Source: Streptomyces flaveolus (GTDB lineage Bacteria > Actinomycetota > Actinomycetes > Streptomycetales > Streptomycetaceae). From it: a stretch of 64,000 nucleotides of DNA. Within the stretch, counting starts at the first letter, position 1. Every line of letters begins with the position of its first letter. The notes under the pieces were generated by a model. The model did no database searches. It was not told the DNA's origin and saw only the letters and a list, made by a program, of their open reading frames with translations. Of this stretch, positions 1 to 13,991 are shown one piece after another. The stretch lies in assembly GCF_014648815.1 (NCBI RefSeq), contig NZ_BMRV01000004.1, positions 372,001-436,000 on the forward strand. The letters are read 5' to 3'. A program made the translations under genes and the position numbers.

Positions 1-1131
<1,131 letters not shown>

Positions 1132-1153
1132 GGCGCGGGCCCGCCGGGGCTCG

Positions 1154-2473
1154 TCAGACGGCCCGGCGTCGGGCCACCGCCGTCCACACGCCGAGCCCCG
1201 CCAGCAGGACGCTGCCGGCGCCGATCCCGCCCACGGCGAGCACCGTCATGGCGACGCCGCCGGCCCGGTCCGCTCCGTCCGCCGACGCCGCCTGCCGGTC
1301 GTGGGCCGACACCTCGAAGACGCCGTCGGGCACGGACTGCCCCGCGTACCCGGGCCCGGCCTGCGCCGTCCCCTCGAGCCGCAGGCGCAGGACCAGCGGG
1401 AAGGGGCCCTCTCCGAAGTCGTCGGCCACCTGGGCCGCGAGGTGCACCACGAGGTAGTAGTCGCCGGCGAACCGCATGCCGCTGACCCGGTCGTCGGTGG
1501 CGTAGCGGTTGGCGTACGCCACCGGTGGCGCGGGAGCGAGGGCGGCCGTGGCCCGACGGCCGGTGTACCCCTTGGCGGCGTCGACGACCTCGCCGCGCAC
1601 GGGGTTGTGCAGGGCGAGGCGCAGCGCACCGGTCGCGTAGCCGGAACCGCTGTCGGTGCTGCCGAGTTCGGCGGCCGCGTACAGTTGCCGGCCCCAGTCG
1701 ACGGGCACCTTGTAGAAGAGCGTCTGTCCGGGCCGGATGTCGTCGCGCCAGGCTCCCTGGCCGACGGGCGTGGCCCGGGCGAAGCCGCTGCCGCCCCGGC
1801 GGCGTTCGGGCTCGCCCGTGAGCGGACCGGGCGAGGCGGAGTTCCATGCCTCGGGTGCCTGTGTGGCGCCGGTGTGCGCAGGGCGTGATTCGGTGACGGC
1901 GGTGAGCTCCAGGCCCCAGGGGTCCGGTGGGGAGTCCTGCGGCCGGGACCGCTCGACGGTGACGTAGTAGGTGCCGGGGTCCTGGCATCGCGTCCCGCCG
2001 GGGGAGAGCGCGCGCACGCCCCAGGCCGTGACCGGGCGGGGGCTGCGGGCGGCACCGAAACTCGCGCTGTCCAAGGAGCAGGTGCCGCCGTCGGCGTCCT
2101 GTACGGACAGCCGGATGCCGTCGACGGCGGTGAGCTCGTCGCCCTCGCCGGGGACTGCGGTGGCGGAGACGTACGTGTCCGAGGCCGCGTCGAGTTCGAG
2201 GCGGTAGTGCAGCGTTCCGCTCCTCGGCAGGGAGCTGCGGTACGTCGTGCCGGGTTCGAGCAGCGGGGCGCCCGCGGTACCGCTCGCGCCCTCGACCCGC
2301 TGGGCGTTCTCGGCGAAGGCGTAACCGCCCGGCGTCCCGGCCGCCAGGGCCGTCCCGCCCGGCAGGACGGAGGTGGTGGCCAGCACCGCGGTGACGACGG
2401 CCAGACGCACCGGCCCCGGTGGGCGGCCACGTCCTGACCCGCCTCGCCACCGAGCCGTACACCACCGCACCAT
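1154..2473 (-). CDS. secreted, membrane-anchored protein of unknown function
   Basis: 439 residues from an ATG preceded by GAGGGGTGG. A longer frame to 2518 exists but has no better ribosome site. The N terminus has arginines followed by a hydrophobic stretch (LAVVTAVLATTSVLPGG) ending in an Ala-rich signal-peptidase-like site. A second hydrophobic segment near the C terminus is followed by the basic tail ARRRAV, giving an exported protein tethered by its C terminus. The middle carries two similar beta-rich stretches with YYVTV and YYLVVHL strands, reminiscent of pre-peptidase or lectin-like sandwich folds. No catalytic motif was recognised. It is probably a surface protein; function unknown. 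Confidence 0.75.
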   Translation of the reverse strand: MVRWCTARWRGGSGRGRPPGPVRLAVVTAVLATTSVLPGGTALAAGTPGGYAFAENAQRVEGASGTAGAPLLEPGTTYRSSLPRSGTLHYRLELDAASDTYVSATAVPGEGDELTAVDGIRLSVQDADGGTCSLDSASFGAARSPRPVTAWGVRALSPGGTRCQDPGTYYVTVERSRPQDSPPDPWGLELTAVTESRPAHTGATQAPEAWNSASPGPLTGEPERRRGGSGFARATPVGQGAWRDDIRPGQTLFYKVPVDWGRQLYAAAELGSTDSGSGYATGALRLALHNPVRGEVVDAAKGYTGRRATAALAPAPPVAYANRYATDDRVSGMRFAGDYYLVVHLAAQVADDFGEGPFPLVLRLRLEGTAQAGPGYAGQSVPDGVFEVSAHDRQAASADGADRAGGVAMTVLAVGGIGAGSVLLAGLGVWTAVARRRAV

Positions 2474-2562
2474 CAGCCGCCACCCCTCGCGCTCACCGTC
2501 GCACGGACCGTGGCCCATCCTGCCGCGCGCCCGGTGGTCTCCGCGCCCGGTCCGGACAACAC

Positions 2563-2590
2563 AAAACCCCGACCGCGATGACGGCCGGGG
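2563..2590 (-). terminator. Rho-independent terminator after the DLW-39 gene
   Basis: On the minus strand a 9-bp GC stem (CCCCGGCCG / CGGTCGGGG, one G-T wobble) with a 6-base loop is followed by TTTTG. It lies just downstream of the DLW-39 stop codon. Confidence 0.6.
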
Positions 2591-2618
2591 TCTGCTCAGG
2601 ACCGGATGTCGGTCGTAC

Positions 2619-2747
2619 TCACGAACCCGTGGGCACGGAGTCAGTCGCCTCCGTCCACAGATCCTGCTCGGCGCGATCCGCCTGGATCTGGCGGTACACG
2701 AGGAGCCCGCCGATGGCGGCCAGTGCGACCAGGAGAAGCTTCTTCAC
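2619..2747 (-). CDS. DLW-39 family small membrane protein
   Basis: 42 residues from a GTG start (VKKLLLVALAAIGG...), preceded by GACGAGG. The frame extends upstream to 2900, but that part has no ribosome site and is not protein-like. It consists of a Lys-Lys start, one hydrophobic helix (about residues 4-17), then a charged helix with the diagnostic QDLW motif near residue 29. The DLW-39 family is a short actinobacterial protein of about 39 residues found near tRNA-Ile and gyrA; its role is unknown. It is probably a single-pass inner-membrane peptide. The following terminator supports a monocistronic gene. Confidence 0.8.
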   Translation of the reverse strand: MKKLLLVALAAIGGLLVYRQIQADRAEQDLWTEATDSVPTGS

Positions 2748-3085
2748 CGCGCGACCTCGTCTTTCCTTGACGTAGGGGACCTCTGGCGCCCGACTATACA
2801 CACCGGCCGATACCGATCGGTGATCTGAGTCGGCCCTCAACTGCCCGTCGGTGGAACCCAGTAGATACGGACCGAACCGTTCCGATCGGAGGGTGATCAC
2901 ACCTCCACGGACGGTGACTTTCGCCCAGACTTCTCCCTGATTCGAGCCTTTTCGGCCTCTTTGAGGCCAAACGGGTGGTGTTCATCTGAACATCGCGGCG
3001 CCACGGGCCCGGGTCCACCACTTCGCGGCCCACATACACATCATGAGGAAAGTACGCAAATCGCCCGACCCGAAAGTGAGGGGCC
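2748..3085. other. intergenic region between divergent small genes
   Basis: About 340 bases hold the promoters of the minus-strand DLW-39 gene and the plus-strand secreted protein. Short palindromes are visible (ACCGATCGGT near 2813, GTGATCAC near 2893), which could be operator-like. I see no ORF with coding character and no RNA gene. Confidence 0.4.
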
Positions 3086-3460
3086 ATGGCCCGGAACAAG
3101 GTCATGAAGCTGTGGACCGCCATCGTCACCGCCTTCCTCGCGCTGTGCACGGCGCTCGGATTCGTCACGACGACCGCCGCGGCGGCCGTACCGCAGACCG
3201 AGACGCACAGCAACACGGAGACCGCGCCCGCGTCGGCGGAACCGGCGGCGGCAGCACCCTGGTCCTGGTCCCGAGCAGGGGCCCTGCCCCCCACGATGAA
3301 ACAGCGCATCCACGCCGAGGCCCACGGCAAGGCCCCCAGCTGCCGGCACCGTCCGCTCGCGGACACCGCGTCGGCCGTCACGACCCTGCCGGCCGCCGGC
3401 ACCCAGTGCGACACCGCCGAGTCCCCGGCTCAGCAGCACACCGTCCCGCTCCAGCGCTGA
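3086..3460 (+). CDS. small secreted alanine-rich protein (DUF6344-like)
   Basis: 124 residues from ATG with GTGAGGGG just upstream. Residues 1-10 are basic and polar (MARNKVMKLW), followed by a hydrophobic core (TAIVTAFLALCTALGFV) and an Ala-rich cleavage region (TTTAAAAV), a clear Sec signal peptide. The mature part is short, hydrophilic and low-complexity, with two cysteines. From memory this resembles the Streptomyces DUF6344 family located at this place; the family has no known role. It is probably an exported protein. Confidence 0.7.
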   Translation: MARNKVMKLWTAIVTAFLALCTALGFVTTTAAAAVPQTETHSNTETAPASAEPAAAAPWSWSRAGALPPTMKQRIHAEAHGKAPSCRHRPLADTASAVTTLPAAGTQCDTAESPAQQHTVPLQR

Positions 3461-3534
3461 GCGGCCCGGCGCACCGCGCCCCCGCCATCCGACCCTGACG
3501 TCACGGCGTATTGCGTACGCACCGCACGCGAGAA

Positions 3535-3568
3535 ACGGCCCGGCCGCTCGACAGAGCAGCCGGGCCGT
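3535..3568. terminator. bidirectional terminator between convergent genes
   Basis: A 15-bp inverted repeat with one mismatch (left arm starts ACGGCCCGGC, right arm ends GCCGGGCCGT) around a GACA loop. It lies between the secreted protein (+) and the following minus-strand gene. Confidence 0.7.
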
Positions 3569-3587
3569 CGCCGTGCGGGCGGTCGGT

Positions 3588-3902
3588 TCAGAAGATCGGC
3601 GTCTGCGATTGGATGTCGGCGAGACCTTCTTCCATGGTCAGCGACGGCAGCACACGGACGCGGTTCCAGTGGGGGAGGCGAGCCTCCACCAGAAAGCGGT
3701 CGACATTCTCGGCCTTGTCGGCCTGCACCACCACGACGATCGTGTGCTCACGGTTCACGAAGGGACCGGCCACGATGTCGACGCCTGCCTTCTGGGCGAG
3801 GTTCGGCATGTCGGGAGCGGTCTTGAGCATCAGATCACGCGTTGTCGCGTTGGCGGTCGGACAGACTTCCGGATCGTGGGTCGCGAGCAGGACAAAGTGC
3901 AT
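3588..3902 (-). CDS. small conserved cytosolic protein (DUF3303-like, about 100 aa)
   Basis: 104 residues from ATG with GGGAG at the right distance. The sequence begins with a beta strand (MHFVLLATHD) and contains the segment VDIVAGPFVNREHTIVVVVQ followed by a helix, suggesting a dimeric alpha-beta ferredoxin-like barrel. This matches DUF3303-type proteins (a muconolactone-isomerase-like fold). No signal peptide or catalytic residues were recognised and no function can be assigned. It is transcribed away from tRNA-Ile, with the tRNA terminator just upstream of its promoter. Confidence 0.65.
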   Translation of the reverse strand: MHFVLLATHDPEVCPTANATTRDLMLKTAPDMPNLAQKAGVDIVAGPFVNREHTIVVVVQADKAENVDRFLVEARLPHWNRVRVLPSLTMEEGLADIQSQTPIF

Positions 3903-3995
3903 GTCACGGCTCCCTTTTCACTCGAGCCCCTACATTTCAGGCTAGGTCGTCCGGGAGTGACCCGCGAGTGCAGTGAAGAGGAGCCGTGAACGTCA

Positions 3996-4027
3996 AAGAC
4001 CCCCAGTCGGTATCGACTGGGGGTCTT
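3996..4027 (-). terminator. terminator downstream of tRNA-Ile
   Basis: A perfect 14-bp stem (arms AAGACCCCCAGTCG and its complement) around a 4-base loop, followed on the minus strand by TTTG. It lies 6 bases beyond the encoded CCA end of the tRNA. Confidence 0.85.
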
Positions 4028-4032
4028 CTCGC

Positions 4033-4109
4033 TGGTGGGGCTAACAGGATTTGAACCTGTGGCCTCATCCTTATCAGGGATGCGCTCTAACCAACTGAGC
4101 TATAGCCCC
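4033..4109 (-). tRNA. tRNA-Ile (anticodon GAT), CCA encoded
   Basis: The minus strand reads GGGGCTATAGCTCAGTTGGT..., with anticodon loop CTGATAA (GAT), TΨC arm GGTTCAAATCC and acceptor end GCCCCACCA. The acceptor stem GGGGCTA pairs with TAGCCCC. The terminal CCA (complement of 4033-4035) is encoded in the DNA, giving 77 bases. The gene sits downstream of the gyrB-gyrA-DUF3566 operon, as is common in actinobacteria. Confidence 0.97.
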
Positions 4110-4149
4110 GCCGCGCTCTGCGGTGTGTGTCCCGCGCGCTGACTCCTGA

Positions 4150-4178
4150 AGATTAGCGCACGAGGCGGGCAGTCCCAA
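4150..4178 (-). promoter_or_regulatory. putative tRNA-Ile promoter
   Basis: On the minus strand, -35 TTGGGA and -10 TAATCT are separated by 17 bases, ending about 40 bases before the mature tRNA 5' end. It resembles a housekeeping HrdB-type promoter. Confidence 0.5.
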
Positions 4179-4208
4179 AATCGGTTGTCGTGGGACCGCC
4201 CGCGCGGA

Positions 4209-4928
4209 TCACTCGTCCTCGGCGAGCGTCAGCTCGACACCGCCGACGAAGCCGGCGGAGAGGTTGTAGATGAAGGCGCCGAGCGTGGCGAGAGCCGTCG
4301 CGAGGACGACGTCGATGACCGCGATGATCGTCGTGAACATCAGCACGTTGGGCAGCGACAGGAAGGACTGCAGGTCGAAGCCGTTTGACTCGTTCGAGCC
4401 GGTGGCCTCGGAGATCGTGCCGCCGACCGTCGAGAAGACGCCCATGGCGTCCATGACCATCCACAGCACCGCGGAGGCCACGATCGTGCAGATGCCGAGC
4501 GCGATGGAGAGAAGGAAGCTGACCTTCATCACCGACCACGGGTCGGCCTTGGCCACGCGCAGGCGTGCCTTGCGGACGCGGGGCGTGGTGCGCGCCCCGG
4601 TGCGCGGGCGGCGCGCGGCGGCCGCGGACGGGTTGCCGCCCTGGGTCTGGTAGGCCTGCGGCGGGTGGTACGGCCCGCCGGGCTGCTGGGGCTGCCGCTC
4701 CCCGGGCAGCGGCGAGGCCGACTGCCGGGTCTGCGGGCCTCTGGTGTCCGTCACAGTTCCCCCCTGGGATCCATGAGTGTCAGGCGCGTGCGAGCCGGTC
4801 GCGCCGTCGTCGATCTTGCGCAGCTGAGTCGTGTGCGGATCCGTCGCACGCGCGGCGGAGCCACGGCCGCCGTCCGTCTCCGTACCTCTCGGGGTACTGG
4901 CCGATCCGGCGCCCGTGGCTCCGCTCAC
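4209..4928 (-). CDS. DUF3566 family membrane protein
   Basis: 239 residues from GTG preceded by GAGGAGAG, 18 bases after gyrA, so co-transcribed with gyrase. The N-terminal ~115 residues are hydrophilic and low-complexity. The DUF3566 domain follows, with a conserved lead-in (LRVAKADPWSVMKVSF), a first membrane helix (LLSIALGICTIVASAVLWMVM), a loop and a second long hydrophobic segment before an acidic tail ELTLAEDE. DUF3566 proteins follow gyrA across actinobacteria and have no established role. The topology suggests an inner-membrane protein with a cytosolic N terminus. Confidence 0.85.
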   Translation of the reverse strand: MSGATGAGSASTPRGTETDGGRGSAARATDPHTTQLRKIDDGATGSHAPDTHGSQGGTVTDTRGPQTRQSASPLPGERQPQQPGGPYHPPQAYQTQGGNPSAAAARRPRTGARTTPRVRKARLRVAKADPWSVMKVSFLLSIALGICTIVASAVLWMVMDAMGVFSTVGGTISEATGSNESNGFDLQSFLSLPNVLMFTTIIAVIDVVLATALATLGAFIYNLSAGFVGGVELTLAEDE

Positions 4929-4946
4929 GATGACTCTCTCCTCGTG

Positions 4947-7541
<2,595 letters not shown>

Positions 7542-7583
7542 TGCTGGTGAAGGTCCTTCCTGGTGCGGTCAGCTGAGACCGAC

Positions 7584-10069
<2,486 letters not shown>

Positions 10070-10633
10070 TCACCCGTAGGTGTCCCCGGGGCCCTTGCTG
10101 CCCGGCGCGCGCAAAGGACCGTAACGCCGGGCGGAACCACCCGGACCGTGCACCTTGATCACCCGCACCGAGCCGTGCCCGAGGTCCTCGTTGAGCCGGG
10201 CCACCAGCGTCGGCGCCAGCAGCCGCAGATTCGTCGCCCAGGCCGTCGAGTCGCACCGGACGACCAGCACCCGCTCGTCCTCGTCGTACCGCTCCGGCAC
10301 ACAGTGCTTGGCCACGTCCTCACCCACGATCTGCGGCCAGCGGCCCATCACACCGCCCACCGCGGCCGGCGTCTCCCACCCGCGCTCCGTGATCAGCCGG
10401 TTGATCGCCGAACCCAGCGCCATCGGATCACGACCGTCCGCGCGCGCACCGGAACGCAGCCCACCGCGCCGCGCCTGACGCTTCTGCTGCGCCGCGTCCC
10501 CCCGCGCGCGCGCCGCCTCCCGCGCCGCCCTCAGCGCCACCCGTGCCAGATCCACACCCGACGGCTCGGCGGCCCCGCCGCCCTTGCCCCGCTCGCCCTC
10601 GGAGTTCCCGGGGACCGGTCCGTCCGCGCTCAT
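10070..10633 (-). CDS. DUF721 (DciA-like) protein
   Basis: 187 residues, overlapping recF by 4 bases (ATGA), so translationally coupled. The first ~70 residues are basic, Ala/Arg-rich and low-complexity. The DUF721 core follows: [45 protein letters not shown] and a final [10 protein letters not shown] helix with a KH-like pattern. DUF721 proteins include DciA, the ancestral loader of the DnaB helicase in bacteria lacking DnaC. That role fits both this position in the dnaN-recF-gyrB cluster and the presence of dnaB in this window, but is an inference. Confidence 0.85.
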   Translation of the reverse strand: MSADGPVPGNSEGERGKGGGAAEPSGVDLARVALRAAREAARARGDAAQQKRQARRGGLRSGARADGRDPMALGSAINRLITERGWETPAAVGGVMGRWPQIVGEDVAKHCVPERYDEDERVLVVRCDSTAWATNLRLLAPTLVARLNEDLGHGSVRVIKVHGPGGSARRYGPLRAPGSKGPGDTYG

Positions 10634-11751
10634 ACGCGCTCCACCGTCCCCTCCGCCACGGAGTACCGCGCCCCCGCCAGCACGTGCGGCACGTCGTCGT
10701 CCACCGCGGCGGTCACCAGCACCTGCTCACCGGGCGCCACCAGTTCGGCCAGCCGCTCCCGGCGCCGCGCGTCCAGCTCGGCGAACACGTCGTCGAGCAC
10801 CAGCACCGGCTCGTTGCCCTCGGCCCGCAACAGGTCGAACGACGCCAGCCGCAACGCCAGCGCGTACGACCACGACTCACCGTGGGAGGCGTACCCCTTG
10901 GCGGGCAGCTGGCCGAGTTTCAGCACCAGGTCGTCCCGGTGCGGGCCGACCAGCGTGACGCCCCGCTCGATCTCCTGCTTCCGGGCCTCGCCGAGCGCGG
11001 CCATCAGCTGCTCGTACAGGTCCTCGCGCGTGTGCGCCTCGCCGGGCGCCGACGGCTTGTACTCCAGCGCCACCGGTCCACCGCCGGGCGCCAGCTGCTC
11101 GTACGCCTTGTCGGCCAGCGGCTGCACTGCGGCGATCAGGTCCAGACGCTGCGCCAGCAGCTCGGCACCCACCCGGGACAGGTGCTGGTCCCAGACGTCG
11201 AGCGTGGACAGATCCATCGTGCGGCCCCCGTGCCGGCGGGCGAGCGCGGCCGACTTCAGCAGGGTGTTGCGCTGCTTGAGGACCCGGTCGTAGTCCGAGC
11301 GCACCCCGGCCATGCGCGGGGAACGGGCGGTGATCAGCTCGTCGAGGAAACGGCGCCGCTCACCGGGGTCCCCCTTGACCAGCGCGAGATCCTCGGGCGC
11401 GAACAGCACGGTCCGCACGATGCCCAGCACGTCACGCGGCCTGACCTGCGACGACCTGTTGATCCGGGCACGGTTGGCCTTGCCCGGGTTCAGCTCCAGC
11501 TCGATCAGCTGCTGCCGCTCGCCCTGCCGCACCTGCGCCCGGATCACCGCCCGGTCGGCACCCATGCGCACCAGGGGCGCGTCCGAGGAGACCCGGTGGC
11601 TGCCGAGGGTGGCCAGATAGCCGACCGCCTCGACGAGATTCGTCTTCCCCTGCCCGTTCGGGCCGACGAAGGCGGTGACGCCCGGGTCCAGCGGGACCTC
11701 GACCCGGGCGTACGAGCGGAAGTCGGCCAGCGACAGATGCGTGACGTGCAT
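10630..11751 (-). CDS. recF: DNA replication and repair protein RecF
   Basis: 373 residues, full length. An SMC-like ABC ATPase that loads RecA on gapped DNA with RecO and RecR. The Walker A motif is GPNGQGKTN (30-38), the signature motif lies in the [11 protein letters not shown] region and Walker B is [13 protein letters not shown] near residue 317. ATG start. It follows gnd by 36 bases on the same strand and overlaps the DUF721 gene, so belongs to a dnaN-gnd-recF-DUF721 unit. Confidence 0.97.
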   Translation of the reverse strand: MHVTHLSLADFRSYARVEVPLDPGVTAFVGPNGQGKTNLVEAVGYLATLGSHRVSSDAPLVRMGADRAVIRAQVRQGERQQLIELELNPGKANRARINRSSQVRPRDVLGIVRTVLFAPEDLALVKGDPGERRRFLDELITARSPRMAGVRSDYDRVLKQRNTLLKSAALARRHGGRTMDLSTLDVWDQHLSRVGAELLAQRLDLIAAVQPLADKAYEQLAPGGGPVALEYKPSAPGEAHTREDLYEQLMAALGEARKQEIERGVTLVGPHRDDLVLKLGQLPAKGYASHGESWSYALALRLASFDLLRAEGNEPVLVLDDVFAELDARRRERLAELVAPGEQVLVTAAVDDDVPHVLAGARYSVAEGTVERV

Positions 11752-11787
11752 GGTCGTTCGCCGACCTCCCCAACCTTCGGGTGTTGC

Positions 11788-12663
11788 TTACTTCTTCTCC
11801 ACCGCGTGACCGCCGAACTGGTTGCGCAGCGCGGCGATCATCTTCATCTGCGGCGAGTCGTCCTGCCGGGACGCGAACCGCGCGAACAGCGACGCCGTGA
11901 TCGCCGGCAGCGGCACCGCGTTGTCGATCGCGGCCTCCACGGTCCAGCGTCCCTCACCGGAGTCCTGTGCGTAACCGCGCAGCTCGTCCAGGTGCTCGTC
12001 CTCGTCGAGCGCGTTGACGGCCAGGTCCAGCAGCCAGGAACGGATGACCGTGCCCTCCTGCCAGGACCGGAAGACCTCGCGGACGTTCTCCACGGAGTCG
12101 ACCTTCTCCAGCAGCTCCCAGCCCTCGGCGTAGGCCTGCATCATCGCGTACTCGATGCCGTTGTGGACCATCTTCGCGAAGTGGCCCGCGCCCACCTTGC
12201 CGGCGTGCACGGCACCGAAGTCACCCTCCGGCTTGAGGGCGTCGAAGACCGGCTGCACCTTGGCGACGTTCTCCGCGTCGCCGCCGTACATCAGCGCGTA
12301 GCCGTTCTCCAGACCCCAGACACCGCCGGAGACACCGCAGTCCACGAAGCCGATGCCCTTGGCGGCCAGCTCCTCGGCGTGCTTCTCGTCGTCCGTCCAG
12401 CGGGAGTTCCCGCCGTCCACGACGACGTCGCCGGGCTCCAGCAGCTCCCCCAGCTGGTCGACGGTGGCCTGGGTGGGCTCACCGGCCGGGACCATCACCC
12501 AGACCACGCGGGGGGCGCTGAGCTTGCCCACAAGCTCTTCGAGGCTGTGGACATCCGCGAGATCCGGATTGCGGTCGTATCCGACGACGGTGTGGCCCGC
12601 GCGGCGGATCCGCTCGCGCATGTTGCCGCCCATCTTGCCGAGGCCGACGAGACCGAGCTCCAT
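11788..12663 (-). CDS. gnd: 6-phosphogluconate dehydrogenase, decarboxylating (short form)
   Basis: 291 residues from ATG. The Rossmann motif GLGKMGGNM (7-15) opens the protein. The catalytic-domain signature VDCGVSGGVWGLENGY and the helix GHFAKMVHNGIEYAMMQAYAEG with the catalytic Lys-x-x-x-Asn pattern identify 6-phosphogluconate dehydrogenase, which makes ribulose-5-phosphate and reduced cofactor. Length near 300 marks the short YqeC/GndA-like class rather than the ~470-residue enzyme. Its place between dnaN and recF is characteristic of Streptomyces. The functional link to replication is unclear; it may simply supply pentose for nucleotides. Confidence 0.95.
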   Translation of the reverse strand: MELGLVGLGKMGGNMRERIRRAGHTVVGYDRNPDLADVHSLEELVGKLSAPRVVWVMVPAGEPTQATVDQLGELLEPGDVVVDGGNSRWTDDEKHAEELAAKGIGFVDCGVSGGVWGLENGYALMYGGDAENVAKVQPVFDALKPEGDFGAVHAGKVGAGHFAKMVHNGIEYAMMQAYAEGWELLEKVDSVENVREVFRSWQEGTVIRSWLLDLAVNALDEDEHLDELRGYAQDSGEGRWTVEAAIDNAVPLPAITASLFARFASRQDDSPQMKMIAALRNQFGGHAVEKK

Positions 12664-12782
12664 CAGTTGCGTTCCTTAGGTCTGCGAGGTGGCGTGGCGG
12701 CACGTCCGCACCCGGCGGATGCGTGCCGCGGCACTTTCGTACCCGCGTACGAGCCTAAACCCGCAACCCCGTGCACAGCTGT

Positions 12783-12808
12783 GGGCATACGCGCTCATGC
12801 GTATGCCC
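12783..12808 (-). terminator. hairpin between dnaN and gnd
   Basis: A perfect 10-bp inverted repeat (GGGCATACGC / GCGTATGCCC) with loop GCTCAT. It could end dnaN transcription or attenuate read-through into gnd. The U-tract is poor. Confidence 0.5.
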
Positions 12809-12832
12809 CCACCTGGGGCTTTGCCCTCAGCC

Positions 12833-12841
12833 TGTGGACAA
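12833..12841 (-). other. consensus DnaA box between dnaN and gnd
   Basis: TTGTCCACA on the minus strand, a perfect match to the Streptomyces DnaA box, 20 bases beyond the dnaN stop codon and outside the main oriC cluster. Confidence 0.7.
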
Positions 12842-12860
12842 CCCGAACGGCCTCAACCGC

Positions 12861-13991
12861 TCAGCCGCTCAGCCGCACCGGCATGATCAGGTACTTGTAG
12901 GCCTCGTCCGCCTCGGCGTCCACCGCGGGCCTGCCGCTGAGCAGCGCCGGCTTCGTGGACGTCGTGAAGGACAGCTGGGCCACCGGCGAGTCGATCGCGC
13001 TCAGGCCGTCCAGCAGGAACGTCGGGTTGAAGGCGATCGAGATGTCGTCGCCCTCGAGCTGCGCGTCGACCCTTTCCACAGCCTGTGCGTCGTCGCTGGA
13101 GCCGGCCTCCAGGATGAGCACGCCCTGCTCGAAGCTGAGCCGCACCGGGGTGTTGCGCTCGGCGACCAGGGCCACCCGCTTGACGGCCTCCACGAAGGGG
13201 GCGGTCTCGATCACGGCGACGCTGTTGAACTCCGTCGGGAACAGCGTCTTGTACTTCGGGAGGTCGCCCTCCAGCAGACGCGTCGTCGTCCGGCGGCCCG
13301 CGCCCTCGAAACCGATCAGGCCCTCACCCGCACCCGACCCGGACAGCGCCAGGATCACCTGGTCGCCGCTGGTCAGCGCCTTGGCGGTGTCCAGGAGCGT
13401 CTTGGCGGGCACCAGCGCGACCGCGGAGGTCTCCGGGTTCTCCGGCTTCCACAGGAACTCGCGGACGGCGAACCGGTAACGGTCCGTGGAGGCCAGCGTC
13501 ACCGTGTCGCCCTCGATCTCGATGCGCACACCGGTGAGGACGGGCAGCGTGTCGTCACGGCCGGCGGCGATGGCGACCTGCTGCACGGCCGCGGAGAAGA
13601 CCTCGCCGGGGACGGTGCCCGTGGCGTTCGGCATCTGCGGCAGGGCCGGGTACTCCTCCACCGGCAGGGTGTGGAGGGTGAAGCGCGAGGAGCCGCAGAC
13701 CACCGTCGCCCGTACACCGTCTGTGGAAATCTCCACCGGACGGTTGGGCAGGGCGCGGGAGATGTCGGCGAGCAGCCGGCCGGAGACGAGGACCGTGCCC
13801 TCCTCCTCGACCTCCGCCTCCACCGACACCCTCGCGGAGACCTCGTAGTCGAAGCTGGACAGGCTCAGCTGCCCCTCCTCGGCCTTCAGCAGCAGGCCCG
13901 CGAGGACCGGCGCCGGCGGACGGGCCGGGAGGCTGCGAGCCGCCCAGGCCACTGCCTCCGCGAGTACGTCGCGTTCCACCCGGATCTTCAC
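12861..13991 (-). CDS. dnaN: DNA polymerase III beta subunit (sliding clamp)
   Basis: 376 residues from GTG (VKIRVERDVLAEAV...), chosen because AGGAGG stands 8 bases upstream. The open frame to 14354 runs into oriC and is not real. It forms the ring-shaped dimer that tethers DNA polymerase III. Three clamp repeats are recognisable (near 1-120, 130-250, 255-376), with typical segments FTLHTLPVEEYPALP, TDRYRFAVREF and the C-terminal YLIMPVRLSG. It lies immediately beside oriC, the standard actinobacterial position. Confidence 0.97.
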   Translation of the reverse strand: MKIRVERDVLAEAVAWAARSLPARPPAPVLAGLLLKAEEGQLSLSSFDYEVSARVSVEAEVEEEGTVLVSGRLLADISRALPNRPVEISTDGVRATVVCGSSRFTLHTLPVEEYPALPQMPNATGTVPGEVFSAAVQQVAIAAGRDDTLPVLTGVRIEIEGDTVTLASTDRYRFAVREFLWKPENPETSAVALVPAKTLLDTAKALTSGDQVILALSGSGAGEGLIGFEGAGRRTTTRLLEGDLPKYKTLFPTEFNSVAVIETAPFVEAVKRVALVAERNTPVRLSFEQGVLILEAGSSDDAQAVERVDAQLEGDDISIAFNPTFLLDGLSAIDSPVAQLSFTTSTKPALLSGRPAVDAEADEAYKYLIMPVRLSG

